NCBI GenBank assembly: GCA_900551965.1
Contig: URYF01000013.1
Location: 1 to 26,646 of the forward strand
Source: an uncultured bacterium
GTDB taxonomy: Bacteria; Cyanobacteriota; Vampirovibrionia; Gastranaerophilales; Gastranaerophilaceae
Direction of reading: 5' to 3'
DNA: 26,646 nt
Part shown: positions 15,773 to 23,208 of the stretch, piece by piece
How the letters are laid out: every line of letters starts with the position of its first letter
How positions within the stretch are numbered: position 1 is the first letter of the stretch
The notes under the pieces: generated by a model
What the model was told of the DNA's origin: nothing
The model's input: the letters and a program-made list of their open reading frames with translations, nothing else
Databases searched by the model: none
Position numbers and translations under genes: made by a program

Positions 15773-15837
15773 CAAGAGTAATAATGAAGAAACTAAAACT
15801 AATCGGGAGTTATATACAGGTTTCCACCAACATTATA

Positions 15838-15933
15838 GTCATTGCGAGAAAATCTATGATTTTCGAAGCAATCCAGTATCATTCTGAGATTGTATAAAAT
15901 TTTCTGGACTGCTTCGCTATCGCTCGCAGTGAC
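15838..15933. repeat. 96-base inverted-repeat element of two facing GTCATTGCGAG/GAAGCAATCCAG arms
   Basis: GTCATTGCGAG (15838-15848) pairs with CTCGCAGTGAC (15923-15933), and CGAAGCAATCCAG (15864-15876) with CTGGACTGCTTCG (15904-15916), each with one mismatch. The left arm has an inner hairpin GAAAATC-TAT-GATTTTC (15848-15864); the right arm has the shorter CGATAGC in that place. The whole can fold as one long hairpin on either strand. Similar GTCATTGCGAG elements are dispersed in many bacterial genomes, so this is probably a non-autonomous intergenic repeat. It lies between mlaE and the cobalamin adenosyltransferase gene. A ten-base GTTATATACA occurs at 15809 and again at 15938. Confidence 0.8.
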
Positions 15934-16003
15934 GTGCGTTATATACATAATCAAAGTACATATTTTTTATAACAAATAGTTCTAAACGCAATATATTGTT
16001 ACA

Positions 16004-16031
16004 ATAAAAAAAACGGACAGCAAGCTGCCCG
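16004..16031 (-). terminator. Rho-independent terminator of the cobalamin adenosyltransferase gene
   Basis: On the minus strand CGGGCAGC-TT-GCTGTCCG (16031-16014) forms an eight-pair stem with one G-U pair, followed by a run of eight T. It lies about 58 bases after the stop codon. Confidence 0.85.
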
Positions 16032-16088
16032 CTCATTTCATTTCTGAAACAAAAAAGGATTCACATTAACCTAAATTTTACCAAAAAC

Positions 16089-16622
16089 CTAGTACTCAAT
16101 ACCCTGTCTTGCCATTACACCCATATCGAAATAATGTTTTACAGGCTTCATTTCTGTTACAAGATGAGCCAATGCAATCAACTCAGGGTGCGCATAACGT
16201 CCTGTTAATACAATTTCAAGATTTTCAGGCTTATGCAGCAATGTATCTTTGATATCGCTGACTTTAATCATATTCATTGAGGTACAAATATTAATCTCGT
16301 CTAAAATTATTAACTGATATTCGCCGGAATTAATAGCCTGTTTGGCAAATTCCCAGCCTTTTTTAGCTTCTTTGTAATCATCAAGACATACGTTATGAGA
16401 ATAACATACTCTATCCATCCCAAACTGTACAACTTCTAAATTATCAGAGAATTTAGATGAAGAAGCAATCTCTCCGTAAGTGGTAGCACCATCACCTTTT
16501 GTGAACTGGATAACCAAAACCTTCCAGTCATGACCTAAAGCTCTCATTGCCAGACCTAAAGCTGCTGTTGTTTTACCTTTACCATCTCCTGTATAGATTT
16601 GAATATATCCATGATCTAACAC
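16089..16622 (-). CDS. cobO: Cob(I)alamin adenosyltransferase, CobA/CobO/BtuR type
   Basis: The 177-residue protein transfers adenosyl from ATP to reduced corrinoid, giving coenzyme B12. The family start GYIQIYTGDGKGKTTAALGL includes the reversed P-loop GDGKGKTT. Other family blocks are MRALGHDWKVLVIQFTKG, LIILDEINI and VLTGRYAHPEL. I prefer the GTG at 16622: GGAGG lies 10 bases upstream and the family begins a few residues before GYIQ. A GTG at 16646, eight codons earlier, follows AGAGGA and is the alternative. The gene has its own terminator and a moderate promoter. No cobalamin riboswitch is evident upstream. Confidence 0.92.
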   Translation of the reverse strand: MLDHGYIQIYTGDGKGKTTAALGLAMRALGHDWKVLVIQFTKGDGATTYGEIASSSKFSDNLEVVQFGMDRVCYSHNVCLDDYKEAKKGWEFAKQAINSGEYQLIILDEINICTSMNMIKVSDIKDTLLHKPENLEIVLTGRYAHPELIALAHLVTEMKPVKHYFDMGVMARQGIEY

Positions 16623-16657
16623 TTTACTGTAACCTCCAAAATACACTTCTTCCTCTT

Positions 16658-16685
16658 ACTATAATGATAACTTATTTTTGAACAA
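16658..16685 (-). promoter_or_regulatory. Possible promoter of the cobalamin adenosyltransferase gene
   Basis: TTGTTC (16685-16680), 16 bases, TATAGT (16663-16658). Its predicted start near 16651 would leave a normal leader for the GTG at 16622 but almost none for the GTG at 16646. Confidence 0.35.
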
Positions 16686-17111
16686 AGCTTAATCGTTCAA
16701 AAGATGGATAATTATAACTTTTATAGCAAGGGGAAACAAACTATCTTTAATATCATTCCCGATTTGTATATCCATCATAGGATAAATTTTTATATTTGAC
16801 CAATGTTTTTTATCCGGCATGCCAAAGTTTTTACAATTATTTTGAACAAAATTTTAAAAGGATAGTCTAATAACCTTTTCCGCGATTTTTTATTTTTTAA
16901 AAAATTTACAATAAAATTGTTAATTAAAATTAAAAAACTCTTGCAAAACTCGCAACAAGCCACCCCAAGCCGGTTACACTCAAAACCGGTGATATATGAA
17001 GAAAATTAACATTACAGTGAATAAATAAAATCAACCACTAAAAAAAAACAGGCAAACTTATATCCTGAAAAACTTTTCAGAATACAAAACAATCCCCGTG
17101 AGACCTAATTA
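16686..17111. other. AT-rich intergenic stretch without a convincing gene
   Basis: This is the longest gap in the window. It holds a 43-codon minus-strand reading frame (16820-16689) without a ribosome site, a hairpin CCGGTT...AACCGG (16971-16990), a stem AAAAGG...CCTTTT near 16857-16880, and a perfect CTGAAAA/TTTTCAG hairpin near 17064-17079. On the minus strand CAGG...CCTG then eight T (about 17066-17041) could be a weak terminator for the TPR gene ending at 17112. I see no tRNA, riboswitch or known RNA. Confidence 0.5.
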
Positions 17112-18881
17112 TTATGAAAGTTTTCTGATTATTTCCTGTGCCTCTTCGCATTCCGGGAAAGTTTCAACAACCTTTTCGGCATATTTCAAAGCTTCATCAT
17201 TGTTACCGAGTTTTTCATAACATTTGGTCAGATTCAATAACACATTCACATTCATTGGGACTTTTTCCAGCATATTTGCAAATATAGCTCTTGCCTGTTC
17301 ATAATTTCCAAGTTCAAAATAACACAAGCCCAAAAGGTTCTGAACATCCGGCATTTTTTCAAGTTCATAAGCCTTTACCAGATACATTTTTGCAGTTTCA
17401 AATTCCCCGGCAAGATGATAAATTCTTCCTGCGATGAACAACAAAAACGCAGAATCAGAACACTTTTCAAGAACTTTTGATATTTGCTCTTTTGCCTCAT
17501 CAATTTGTTTCAGATGGGTTTTATTCAACGCTGAAAAAGCCAACGCATTAGGGTTTTCTGGATTTAGCTCAATTGCTTTTTGATACATTTTATCAGCCTG
17601 CTCAAAGTTTGATGTTGAATGCAAGTAATTGGCGTATTCTACAACAATTGAATAATCTTCAGGATCACATGAATATGCTTTCTCAAACTCATCTTTGGCA
17701 TAATCAAATAAACGTTTATTCAAATAGATTACCCCTAAATCTTTATGAGCCGGTGCAAAGTCAGGATTTAACCCGCATACTTTTTTCAAAATTTGCTCTG
17801 CACGGTCAGTGTCACCTGTTTTAACACACAATATTGATAACTCATAATACGTTTCATATGCCACAGAACCTTGTTTTATAATACGTTCATAGATCTCTTT
17901 GGCATTTGAATACTGTCCGATTGTCATATAGACACTTGCAAGTTTTTTCAATATATTTGGAGCTTTCGGGTTTAATAATACCAGCTGCTTTAATAAAGAA
18001 ATAGCAATTTCAAATTCACCTACAACCTGATAACAGCATGCTAAATTATACTTATAATTCGGTTTCTGGGGATAAGTTGATGCTAAATATTTGTAATGCT
18101 CAATAGCCTCTTTAAACATGCCCGCTTTAACTTCAGAAATCGCCCAGGCAACAATATAGCTATCTTCTTCCGGCTCACATTTGTGAGCTTTTTCAAAATA
18201 TTCACAAGCCTCTTTATGCTTTTCCTGAATCTGTAAAATCGATGCAATATTAAAATATGTCAAAGAATCTTTATCATCAATTTTCAGCGCTTTATTATAT
18301 GTTTCATAAGCCTTATCAAGGTTGCCTATTGTAAGATATGATGTGCCTAAATTGTTATAAAGTTGAAGATTATCAGGTTTTAGCTCAATTGCTTTTTCAA
18401 TATATTCAACACTTTTGTCAAACATTTGCCCTGCCATACATGCAGTTCCCAGAATATAATAAACCGCATAATCGTCACCCGTAAATTCCAGAGCTTTTTT
18501 GGCAGTTTCAACAGCCAGCTCGAAATTTTCAGACTTAATATAAACAATAGCTAAACTTTTATACGCATCAACATACTCAGGTCGTAATTCTAAAACCTTT
18601 AAATACGCATGCTTTGCCGCTATCAAATCCGACAAGTTATCATAACAGCACCCAAGATAATACCAGCAAAGCGCATCATCTTGACGATACTTTATAACAT
18701 CTTCAAGAATAGCTCTTGCCTTGTCATAATTTTCCAGATTAACTTCACATAATGCCTGTAATCTTAAAGCATCCATATCTGATGCATCTTTTTCTAAAAT
18801 TTCAGCGATTAGTTCTTTAGCGGGCGCATATTCACCTGAATCTATAAGTTCATATATTTTATCAATTTCTTTATCTTCCAT
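17112..18881 (-). CDS. Large TPR-repeat protein
   Basis: The 589-residue protein is almost wholly tetratricopeptide repeats, about 15 in tandem, with the usual A-x-Y pattern and Pro at the repeat end (for example LDKAYETYNKALKIDDKDSL, PEYVDAYKSLAIVYIKSENF). It has no signal peptide or membrane segment, so it is probably cytoplasmic and serves as a scaffold for protein contacts. There is no fused catalytic domain to reveal the partner. I chose the ATG at 18881 (MEDKEIDKIYELID). It lacks a Shine-Dalgarno and lies six bases after TATAAT; a TTG six codons earlier falls within the promoter. The neighbouring minus-strand gene starts far upstream and ends 53 bases before this start. Confidence 0.88.
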   Translation of the reverse strand: MEDKEIDKIYELIDSGEYAPAKELIAEILEKDASDMDALRLQALCEVNLENYDKARAILEDVIKYRQDDALCWYYLGCCYDNLSDLIAAKHAYLKVLELRPEYVDAYKSLAIVYIKSENFELAVETAKKALEFTGDDYAVYYILGTACMAGQMFDKSVEYIEKAIELKPDNLQLYNNLGTSYLTIGNLDKAYETYNKALKIDDKDSLTYFNIASILQIQEKHKEACEYFEKAHKCEPEEDSYIVAWAISEVKAGMFKEAIEHYKYLASTYPQKPNYKYNLACCYQVVGEFEIAISLLKQLVLLNPKAPNILKKLASVYMTIGQYSNAKEIYERIIKQGSVAYETYYELSILCVKTGDTDRAEQILKKVCGLNPDFAPAHKDLGVIYLNKRLFDYAKDEFEKAYSCDPEDYSIVVEYANYLHSTSNFEQADKMYQKAIELNPENPNALAFSALNKTHLKQIDEAKEQISKVLEKCSDSAFLLFIAGRIYHLAGEFETAKMYLVKAYELEKMPDVQNLLGLCYFELGNYEQARAIFANMLEKVPMNVNVLLNLTKCYEKLGNNDEALKYAEKVVETFPECEEAQEIIRKLS

Positions 18882-18887
18882 ATTTGA

Positions 18888-18893
18888 ATTATA
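18888..18893 (-). promoter_or_regulatory. -10 box six bases before the large TPR gene (leaderless candidate)
   Basis: TATAAT (18893-18888) is followed by TCAAAT and then ATG. There is no Shine-Dalgarno and no clear -35 box. The spacing is identical to those at 2191 and 15757. Confidence 0.4.
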
Positions 18894-18934
18894 GCGCAAA
18901 ATACGAAATTATGCCATCATACGGAATTTTAAAT

Positions 18935-20500
18935 TTACGCATTCAAAAGGTCTGCATAAATTTCGCGCAGGTTAGGCTCTTTAACATACTGCTTCAATAA
19001 CTTTACAGCATCATCTTTAAATGAAGCCGGAACCCTCATAAGGGTATAAAGCAAGCGTTCATGCAAAGCTTCATTATCCATTTTTACTAATTTTTCATAA
19101 TGCATAGGAATATCCGCTCTTGGCAGAAGATGGACAAAACTTGCTAAATGCTCAATAGTCTCAGGCAGAACATAACGTTCTGCTATATTATAATAACGAG
19201 CAACTCTTTCCGGGACAATATCACTTAATGAACCTAACAAGTCATCTTTCATTTTTTTTTTCATATCAGGTTTTATTGTCTTTGACATTAAGGGAATTTC
19301 ATTTAACAAAATTACCTGAGTCTTCGCATCATTGGTTTTTAATAATTTTTGATAATACGGCAATCCATCTTCATAAGAAAGATACTTCAGAACATAAGCA
19401 AGTGCCTGATTAACCTTTGGTCTATTTAATTCAATACATTGATTAATCAATTTTTTCTGCTCAACAGGCTCAAAATATTTTATTGATAAAGCCAAACCCG
19501 CTCTGATATCGTCTTTATTTTGACGCACATTAAACAACTGCTGCCATTTAATTATTCTTTCATTTTCCGGTGTATCTTTAATTCTGTTTAAAACAGTCAG
19601 CGCAATCTTATTTTCATTTTTAACCCTGTTAACAACACGACAGCCGCCCCAGTCATAGTTATAACCTTTTATGCGGTTATACCCGTCAATAACTTTTCTA
19701 TTCGATAAGAACTTATCTTCATCTGTACATTTTATACCGCGAGAATACTCATCAACAACTCTTTTTGGCAGCCTGGTATCAGCATCAAGAAACTTGTTGA
19801 CCATATATCCGCTTTTTAACCCGGCAAAAAAGAATTTACCGCGCTGGGTGTACCTGCCTTCCTGCTTGGTCCAATAATTTGCACTGTTTGATTCCGCGTA
19901 AGCCCCATGACTTTTGAACGGATGCCAGCCTTTTCCTTTTAACTGGTGATAAACTTTTATAACAAATTCATCAGGCTCCCCAAACATTCTGTCAGTTTTT
20001 TTAGAGGTAAACCCCCTCAATCCTTCAATTTTATAAACAGCACCTTTACCGCCTTTATCCAGGTATATCAAATCCAAATCATCATCAACAAAAGGGCGGA
20101 TAATTTTATACTTTTTAAAAACATTATTCAAAACTTCAACCGCAGAATCCGGACGAGATTTCATAATCTCATTCATTGAAGATCTTGAGTCAGGAGTAAA
20201 CGTTCTGAGTTTCTCTGTTATATCGTCAAAAGCCTCAAAAATCTCTCTTATCGCAGTTCTTCTTATATCTTTTGGCAGCTTTAAAGTAATAAATTCAGGC
20301 AGTTGGCCACATACAGGATAAGTATTTGGGTGTTCTGCCAATAATTTATCAATATCTTTTTGCCCGTCAACAAAAATCCTCTTCCCAAGTTGTTTTGTAA
20401 ACCCTCTAAAAGCTACTCCCTCAGACTTTCTATTACTTATACTGGACTCTGTGCGCAATGAACTACACTGTCCTTGCATACTTACCGGTGCTATTAACAT
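18935..20500 (-). CDS. Kinase-like domain plus helical repeats; VAFRG-type N-terminus
   Basis: This is a 521-residue protein of unknown role. The first 34 residues are a Ser-rich tail ending in VAFRGF, a short motif I associate with many Gastranaerophilales proteins. Residues about 140-295 resemble a protein kinase fold: a Gly-rich loop LDKGGKGAVYKIEG (147-160), VIKVYH with K182, a possible helix-C Glu (E203, AYAESN), a hinge-like GYMVNKFLD (231-239) and YDWGG (282-286) where DFG would stand. I see no HxD catalytic-loop motif, so it may be a pseudokinase or an atypical kinase. Residues about 300-521 look like HEAT-type paired helices (LINQCIELNRPKVNQALAYV). TAGGAG lies before the ATG. The kinase assignment is from pattern only. 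Confidence 0.6.
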   Translation of the reverse strand: MLIAPVSMQGQCSSLRTESSISNRKSEGVAFRGFTKQLGKRIFVDGQKDIDKLLAEHPNTYPVCGQLPEFITLKLPKDIRRTAIREIFEAFDDITEKLRTFTPDSRSSMNEIMKSRPDSAVEVLNNVFKKYKIIRPFVDDDLDLIYLDKGGKGAVYKIEGLRGFTSKKTDRMFGEPDEFVIKVYHQLKGKGWHPFKSHGAYAESNSANYWTKQEGRYTQRGKFFFAGLKSGYMVNKFLDADTRLPKRVVDEYSRGIKCTDEDKFLSNRKVIDGYNRIKGYNYDWGGCRVVNRVKNENKIALTVLNRIKDTPENERIIKWQQLFNVRQNKDDIRAGLALSIKYFEPVEQKKLINQCIELNRPKVNQALAYVLKYLSYEDGLPYYQKLLKTNDAKTQVILLNEIPLMSKTIKPDMKKKMKDDLLGSLSDIVPERVARYYNIAERYVLPETIEHLASFVHLLPRADIPMHYEKLVKMDNEALHERLLYTLMRVPASFKDDAVKLLKQYVKEPNLREIYADLLNA

Positions 20501-20576
20501 TATATACTCCTAAATTTCTATAATCAGTATAAAACAACTAAAAAAATTTGTTGCTATCTATATTAAAATATATTAA

Positions 20577-20608
20577 CAAAAAATCCGGCAGCCTTGCAAC
20601 CGCCGGAT
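20577..20608 (-). terminator. Rho-independent terminator of the DUF805-like gene
   Basis: On the minus strand ATCCGGC (20608-20602) pairs with GCCGGAT (20589-20583), with a 12-base loop, followed by six T. It lies 23 bases after the stop at 20631. Confidence 0.8.
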
Positions 20609-20630
20609 AAATTATATATAAAATTAAATA

Positions 20631-20993
20631 TTATTGTTTTGAGAATTGACCACTTGGACAGAACAAAAGCATTAAAGCTCCAACAAGTCCTGCAACAGCT
20701 CCCAGAAACGGAATCGCACACAACACAATAAAAATAAAAGAACCCCACATACCGGTTTTTAAATCCTCGGTTAAATCCCAAATACGTTTTGCAACAAGTA
20801 AAAAACCGACATACAAAGATGCAATAATAACTAAAAATGCTAACGTATAAAAAAGAAAATCTGCAACACTATACAGTAGGAAACTAATCCCCAAAAGAAC
20901 TGAAGAAACCAGTCCCCAGCCTATTGAGCTTAAGAAATATTCTAATCTCGCAATAGGGCGCTCCCACTTAAATAAGCCAACTAACCATTCCAT
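20631..20993 (-). CDS. DUF805-like small membrane protein
   Basis: The 120-residue protein has three to four hydrophobic segments (about 24-46, 48-68 and 84-112). It has the DUF805 pattern: an aromatic/basic start (FKWERPIARLEYF), AKRIWDLTEDLKTGMWG in the place of the family's R-x-H-D block, and a FCPSGQF ending like the family's pG motif. The family function is unknown; it lies in the inner membrane. AAGGTAGG precedes the ATG. It has its own near-consensus promoter and terminator, so it is a single-gene unit. Confidence 0.7.
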   Translation of the reverse strand: MEWLVGLFKWERPIARLEYFLSSIGWGLVSSVLLGISFLLYSVADFLFYTLAFLVIIASLYVGFLLVAKRIWDLTEDLKTGMWGSFIFIVLCAIPFLGAVAGLVGALMLLFCPSGQFSKQ

Positions 20994-21025
20994 ATAAACC
21001 TACCTTTCAATATTGTAACAACATA

Positions 21026-21054
21026 ATTATACAGGTTTTAAAAACTGTTATCAA
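21026..21054 (-). promoter_or_regulatory. Promoter of the DUF805-like gene
   Basis: TTGATA (21054-21049), 17 bases, TATAAT (21031-21026); eleven of twelve consensus bases. The leader of about 25 bases carries AAGGTAGG. Confidence 0.65.
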
Positions 21055-21081
21055 ATAATATCAATCATTTAATGTACAAAA

Positions 21082-21885
21082 TTACTTTATTCTAAGTTTC
21101 ATCCCAAATCTAACAAGTTTATTTATCAAATCTTGCGGCAACAGCGACAAAATTTGTGCAAATTTTGCATCTTTACCTAGCGTATAAGAAACTTTCGGAT
21201 TTTTTAGTTCAGATATATGCTTAATAAGTTCCGCAGCTTTATTAACTGGCAACCCCTTTGAGGTATTTGAAAGTGCATTATTTTTCAAAAATTCTAACTC
21301 TTTTTCATATTCAATACAATTTGATAATGCATTTATATTACTTTCAACAGATTTTTTCCAAATTGGTGTTGATATCACACCCGGCTTTACTGAAATAACT
21401 TTGATATTTTTATGAGTTTCTAAAAGCAACGCATTAAAAAATATATCTAAAGCTCTTTTTGATGCACAATAAGGGCTTATAAACGGGAAATGTCCAAAAC
21501 TTGACATCGAACTGATATTAATAATCCGCCCGCCATCTAATAATGATAATAAATTCTGACTAAATTCTAAATGCGAAAAAGTATTTACTTCAAACTGTTC
21601 TTTTAATTTGTCAATATCAAGATATTCTACAGGGCCTGCAACAACAGAACCCGCCGCATTTATCAACAAATCAATTTTATTTACTTTGGATTTTATGAAA
21701 TTTGCCGCAGCACTAATAGTCGCACGCTTTGTCATATCGATATAAAAATACTCAACATTATCCATTTGAACTATTAGATGTTCATTTCTGTATCCTGCGA
21801 AAACCTTATAACCGGCCTTTGAAAAAACCTTTACCAGTTCCTTCCCTAAACCCGATGTTGCTCCGGTTATTACAATTATTTTCAT
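21082..21885 (-). CDS. Short-chain dehydrogenase/reductase (classical SDR)
   Basis: This 267-residue oxidoreductase has the cofactor loop TGATSGLG (7-14), NAAG (76-79), the catalytic Ser near 126 (INISSMSSF), and Tyr139 and Lys143 in YCASK, followed by KPGVISTPIW. D50 in YIDMT is the usual adenine-binding residue. R33 in AGYRNEH hints at NADP preference. The C-terminal part (about 190-267) is basic and less conserved. The substrate cannot be told. AAGGAT lies six bases before the ATG. It follows pilC on the same strand after 98 bases, with no clear terminator between them. Confidence 0.9.
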   Translation of the reverse strand: MKIIVITGATSGLGKELVKVFSKAGYKVFAGYRNEHLIVQMDNVEYFYIDMTKRATISAAANFIKSKVNKIDLLINAAGSVVAGPVEYLDIDKLKEQFEVNTFSHLEFSQNLLSLLDGGRIINISSMSSFGHFPFISPYCASKRALDIFFNALLLETHKNIKVISVKPGVISTPIWKKSVESNINALSNCIEYEKELEFLKNNALSNTSKGLPVNKAAELIKHISELKNPKVSYTLGKDAKFAQILSLLPQDLINKLVRFGMKLRIK

Positions 21886-21983
21886 ATCGACATCCTTCTT
21901 CTACCGGCAACCCTATACAATCTACAAAGAACTATTCAAATTTCTAAAGTCATTGGCAGCAAGATGCCCCGACCGACAGAGGA

Positions 21984-23201
21984 TTACATACCCATGTATG
22001 ATGCGAACAATGGTAAATAAAGTGCTGCAGCAAGTACAAGTACGATAGCACCGATTACAACCAACATTATCGGTTCGATCATTTTAGTCATAATATCAAT
22101 AATTGTATCAAGCTGTTTATCAATATAGTTTGTTGCCTGACCCAACATATCTCCCAAACGACCTGATTGCTCACCTGTTGCAATCATAAACAGAATCATC
22201 TTAGGCATTGTTCTTGTTGATCTTAAAGCTGCAGATAAGTGCTGCCCCTGTTGAACCCTTAACGTTGCTTCTTCAACACGAGTTTCCAGAGTATGGTTAG
22301 TCAACGTCATATTAGACAAATACAAACATTCCAAAATCGGCACACCTGCATCATATGCAACCTGCATAACCGCAATAAAGTTTGCAAAGTTTGAATATTG
22401 GATTAAGTCTGTTAATACCGGTATTTTTAGGACAATTTCGTCAATTTTCCATTTACTAGGTTTCCATCTGAATAAAAAGTTTATAAATGCAGCAATTGCA
22501 GCAAAAGCGATAGGAATTGCATACCAGTTTTTCTTTAAGAATAAACCTGCCTGCATTAAAACTCGTGTAATCAAAGGCAATTGCATACCCATAGAGTCAA
22601 ACATCTCTTTAAATACAGGGAATACGAATACCAACATGACAATAACGATAAATACCGCAAGTAAGATAACGAATACCGGATACATCAATGTCCCGATAAC
22701 CTTACCTCTGATTGCAGCTTGTTTGTTTAACAATTCCAACAAACGATCAAGAGTTTTTTCAAGTTCACCGGAATCTTCACCGGCTCTAACCAGACCGATA
22801 TAAACCTGACCAAATTGCTCCGGATACTTAGCAACAATGCCCGCAAAAGTACCGCCGTTCATGATTTGTCGTCTTAACTCAGTGGCAACCTGACGAATTT
22901 TTAATTTTGCAGCATCGTTTTCAATAAACAGCAAAGATTCAATAATCGGAATACCGGCAGCTGCCAAAATTTGCAGGGTTGAAGTAAAGTCAATTTGCTC
23001 GGATAAGCCCATCTTAGGCATACGACCTGTAGGCTTTTTATCAGGTTTTTTAGCAGTACTCTGCTCTTCAGAAATATTAGTCGGTGTAAACCCCAGAGCA
23101 CGAACAGCCGCTCTGGCTTCTCGCAGATCATCCGCTTCAACTTTACCTTTGACTAATTCATTTGTTCCGTCTTTTAACGCTGTATAAATATAAACTGTCA
23201 T
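21984..23201 (-). CDS. pilC: PilC/GspF-type inner-membrane platform protein
   Basis: The 405-residue protein anchors the assembly ATPase of a type IV pilus or type II secretion-like system. It has the family's N-terminal domain (YTALKDGTNELVKGKVEADD), two T2SSF domains (SEQIDFTSTLQILAAAGIPI and ANFIAVMQVAYDAGVPILEC), and membrane segments near 170-200, 222-243 and 375-400. ATGEQSGRLGDML is the conserved second-domain block. AGGTGAG precedes the ATG, seven bases after the pilB stop, so the two are co-translated. Confidence 0.94.
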   Translation of the reverse strand: MTVYIYTALKDGTNELVKGKVEADDLREARAAVRALGFTPTNISEEQSTAKKPDKKPTGRMPKMGLSEQIDFTSTLQILAAAGIPIIESLLFIENDAAKLKIRQVATELRRQIMNGGTFAGIVAKYPEQFGQVYIGLVRAGEDSGELEKTLDRLLELLNKQAAIRGKVIGTLMYPVFVILLAVFIVIVMLVFVFPVFKEMFDSMGMQLPLITRVLMQAGLFLKKNWYAIPIAFAAIAAFINFLFRWKPSKWKIDEIVLKIPVLTDLIQYSNFANFIAVMQVAYDAGVPILECLYLSNMTLTNHTLETRVEEATLRVQQGQHLSAALRSTRTMPKMILFMIATGEQSGRLGDMLGQATNYIDKQLDTIIDIMTKMIEPIMLVVIGAIVLVLAAALYLPLFASYMGM

Positions 23202-23208
23202 AACTCAC

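Noticed and set aside
15809..15947. Ten-base direct repeat GTTATATACA on both sides of the inverted-repeat element, considered as a target-site duplication
   Set aside because: The copies are not next to the element ends (19 bases away on the left, 4 on the right), and a ten-base AT-rich match may be chance.
16689..16820. Minus-strand open reading frame of 43 codons (MPDKKHWSNIKIY...)
   Set aside because: No ribosome site, no recognisable domain, an AT-rich setting where such lengths arise by chance, and its end touches the cobalamin gene promoter region.
16960..16990. GCCACC followed by a CCGGTT/AACCGG hairpin, considered as part of a cobalamin riboswitch near a cobalamin gene
   Set aside because: The conserved GCCACTG box and the rest of the riboswitch core are absent, and the position and strand do not fit control of the adenosyltransferase gene.
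17041..17079. Hairpins followed by a T-run on the minus strand, considered as a firm terminator for the large TPR gene
   Set aside because: The stem next to the T-run has only four pairs, and the stronger CTGAAAA hairpin is not followed by T; kept only as a remark.
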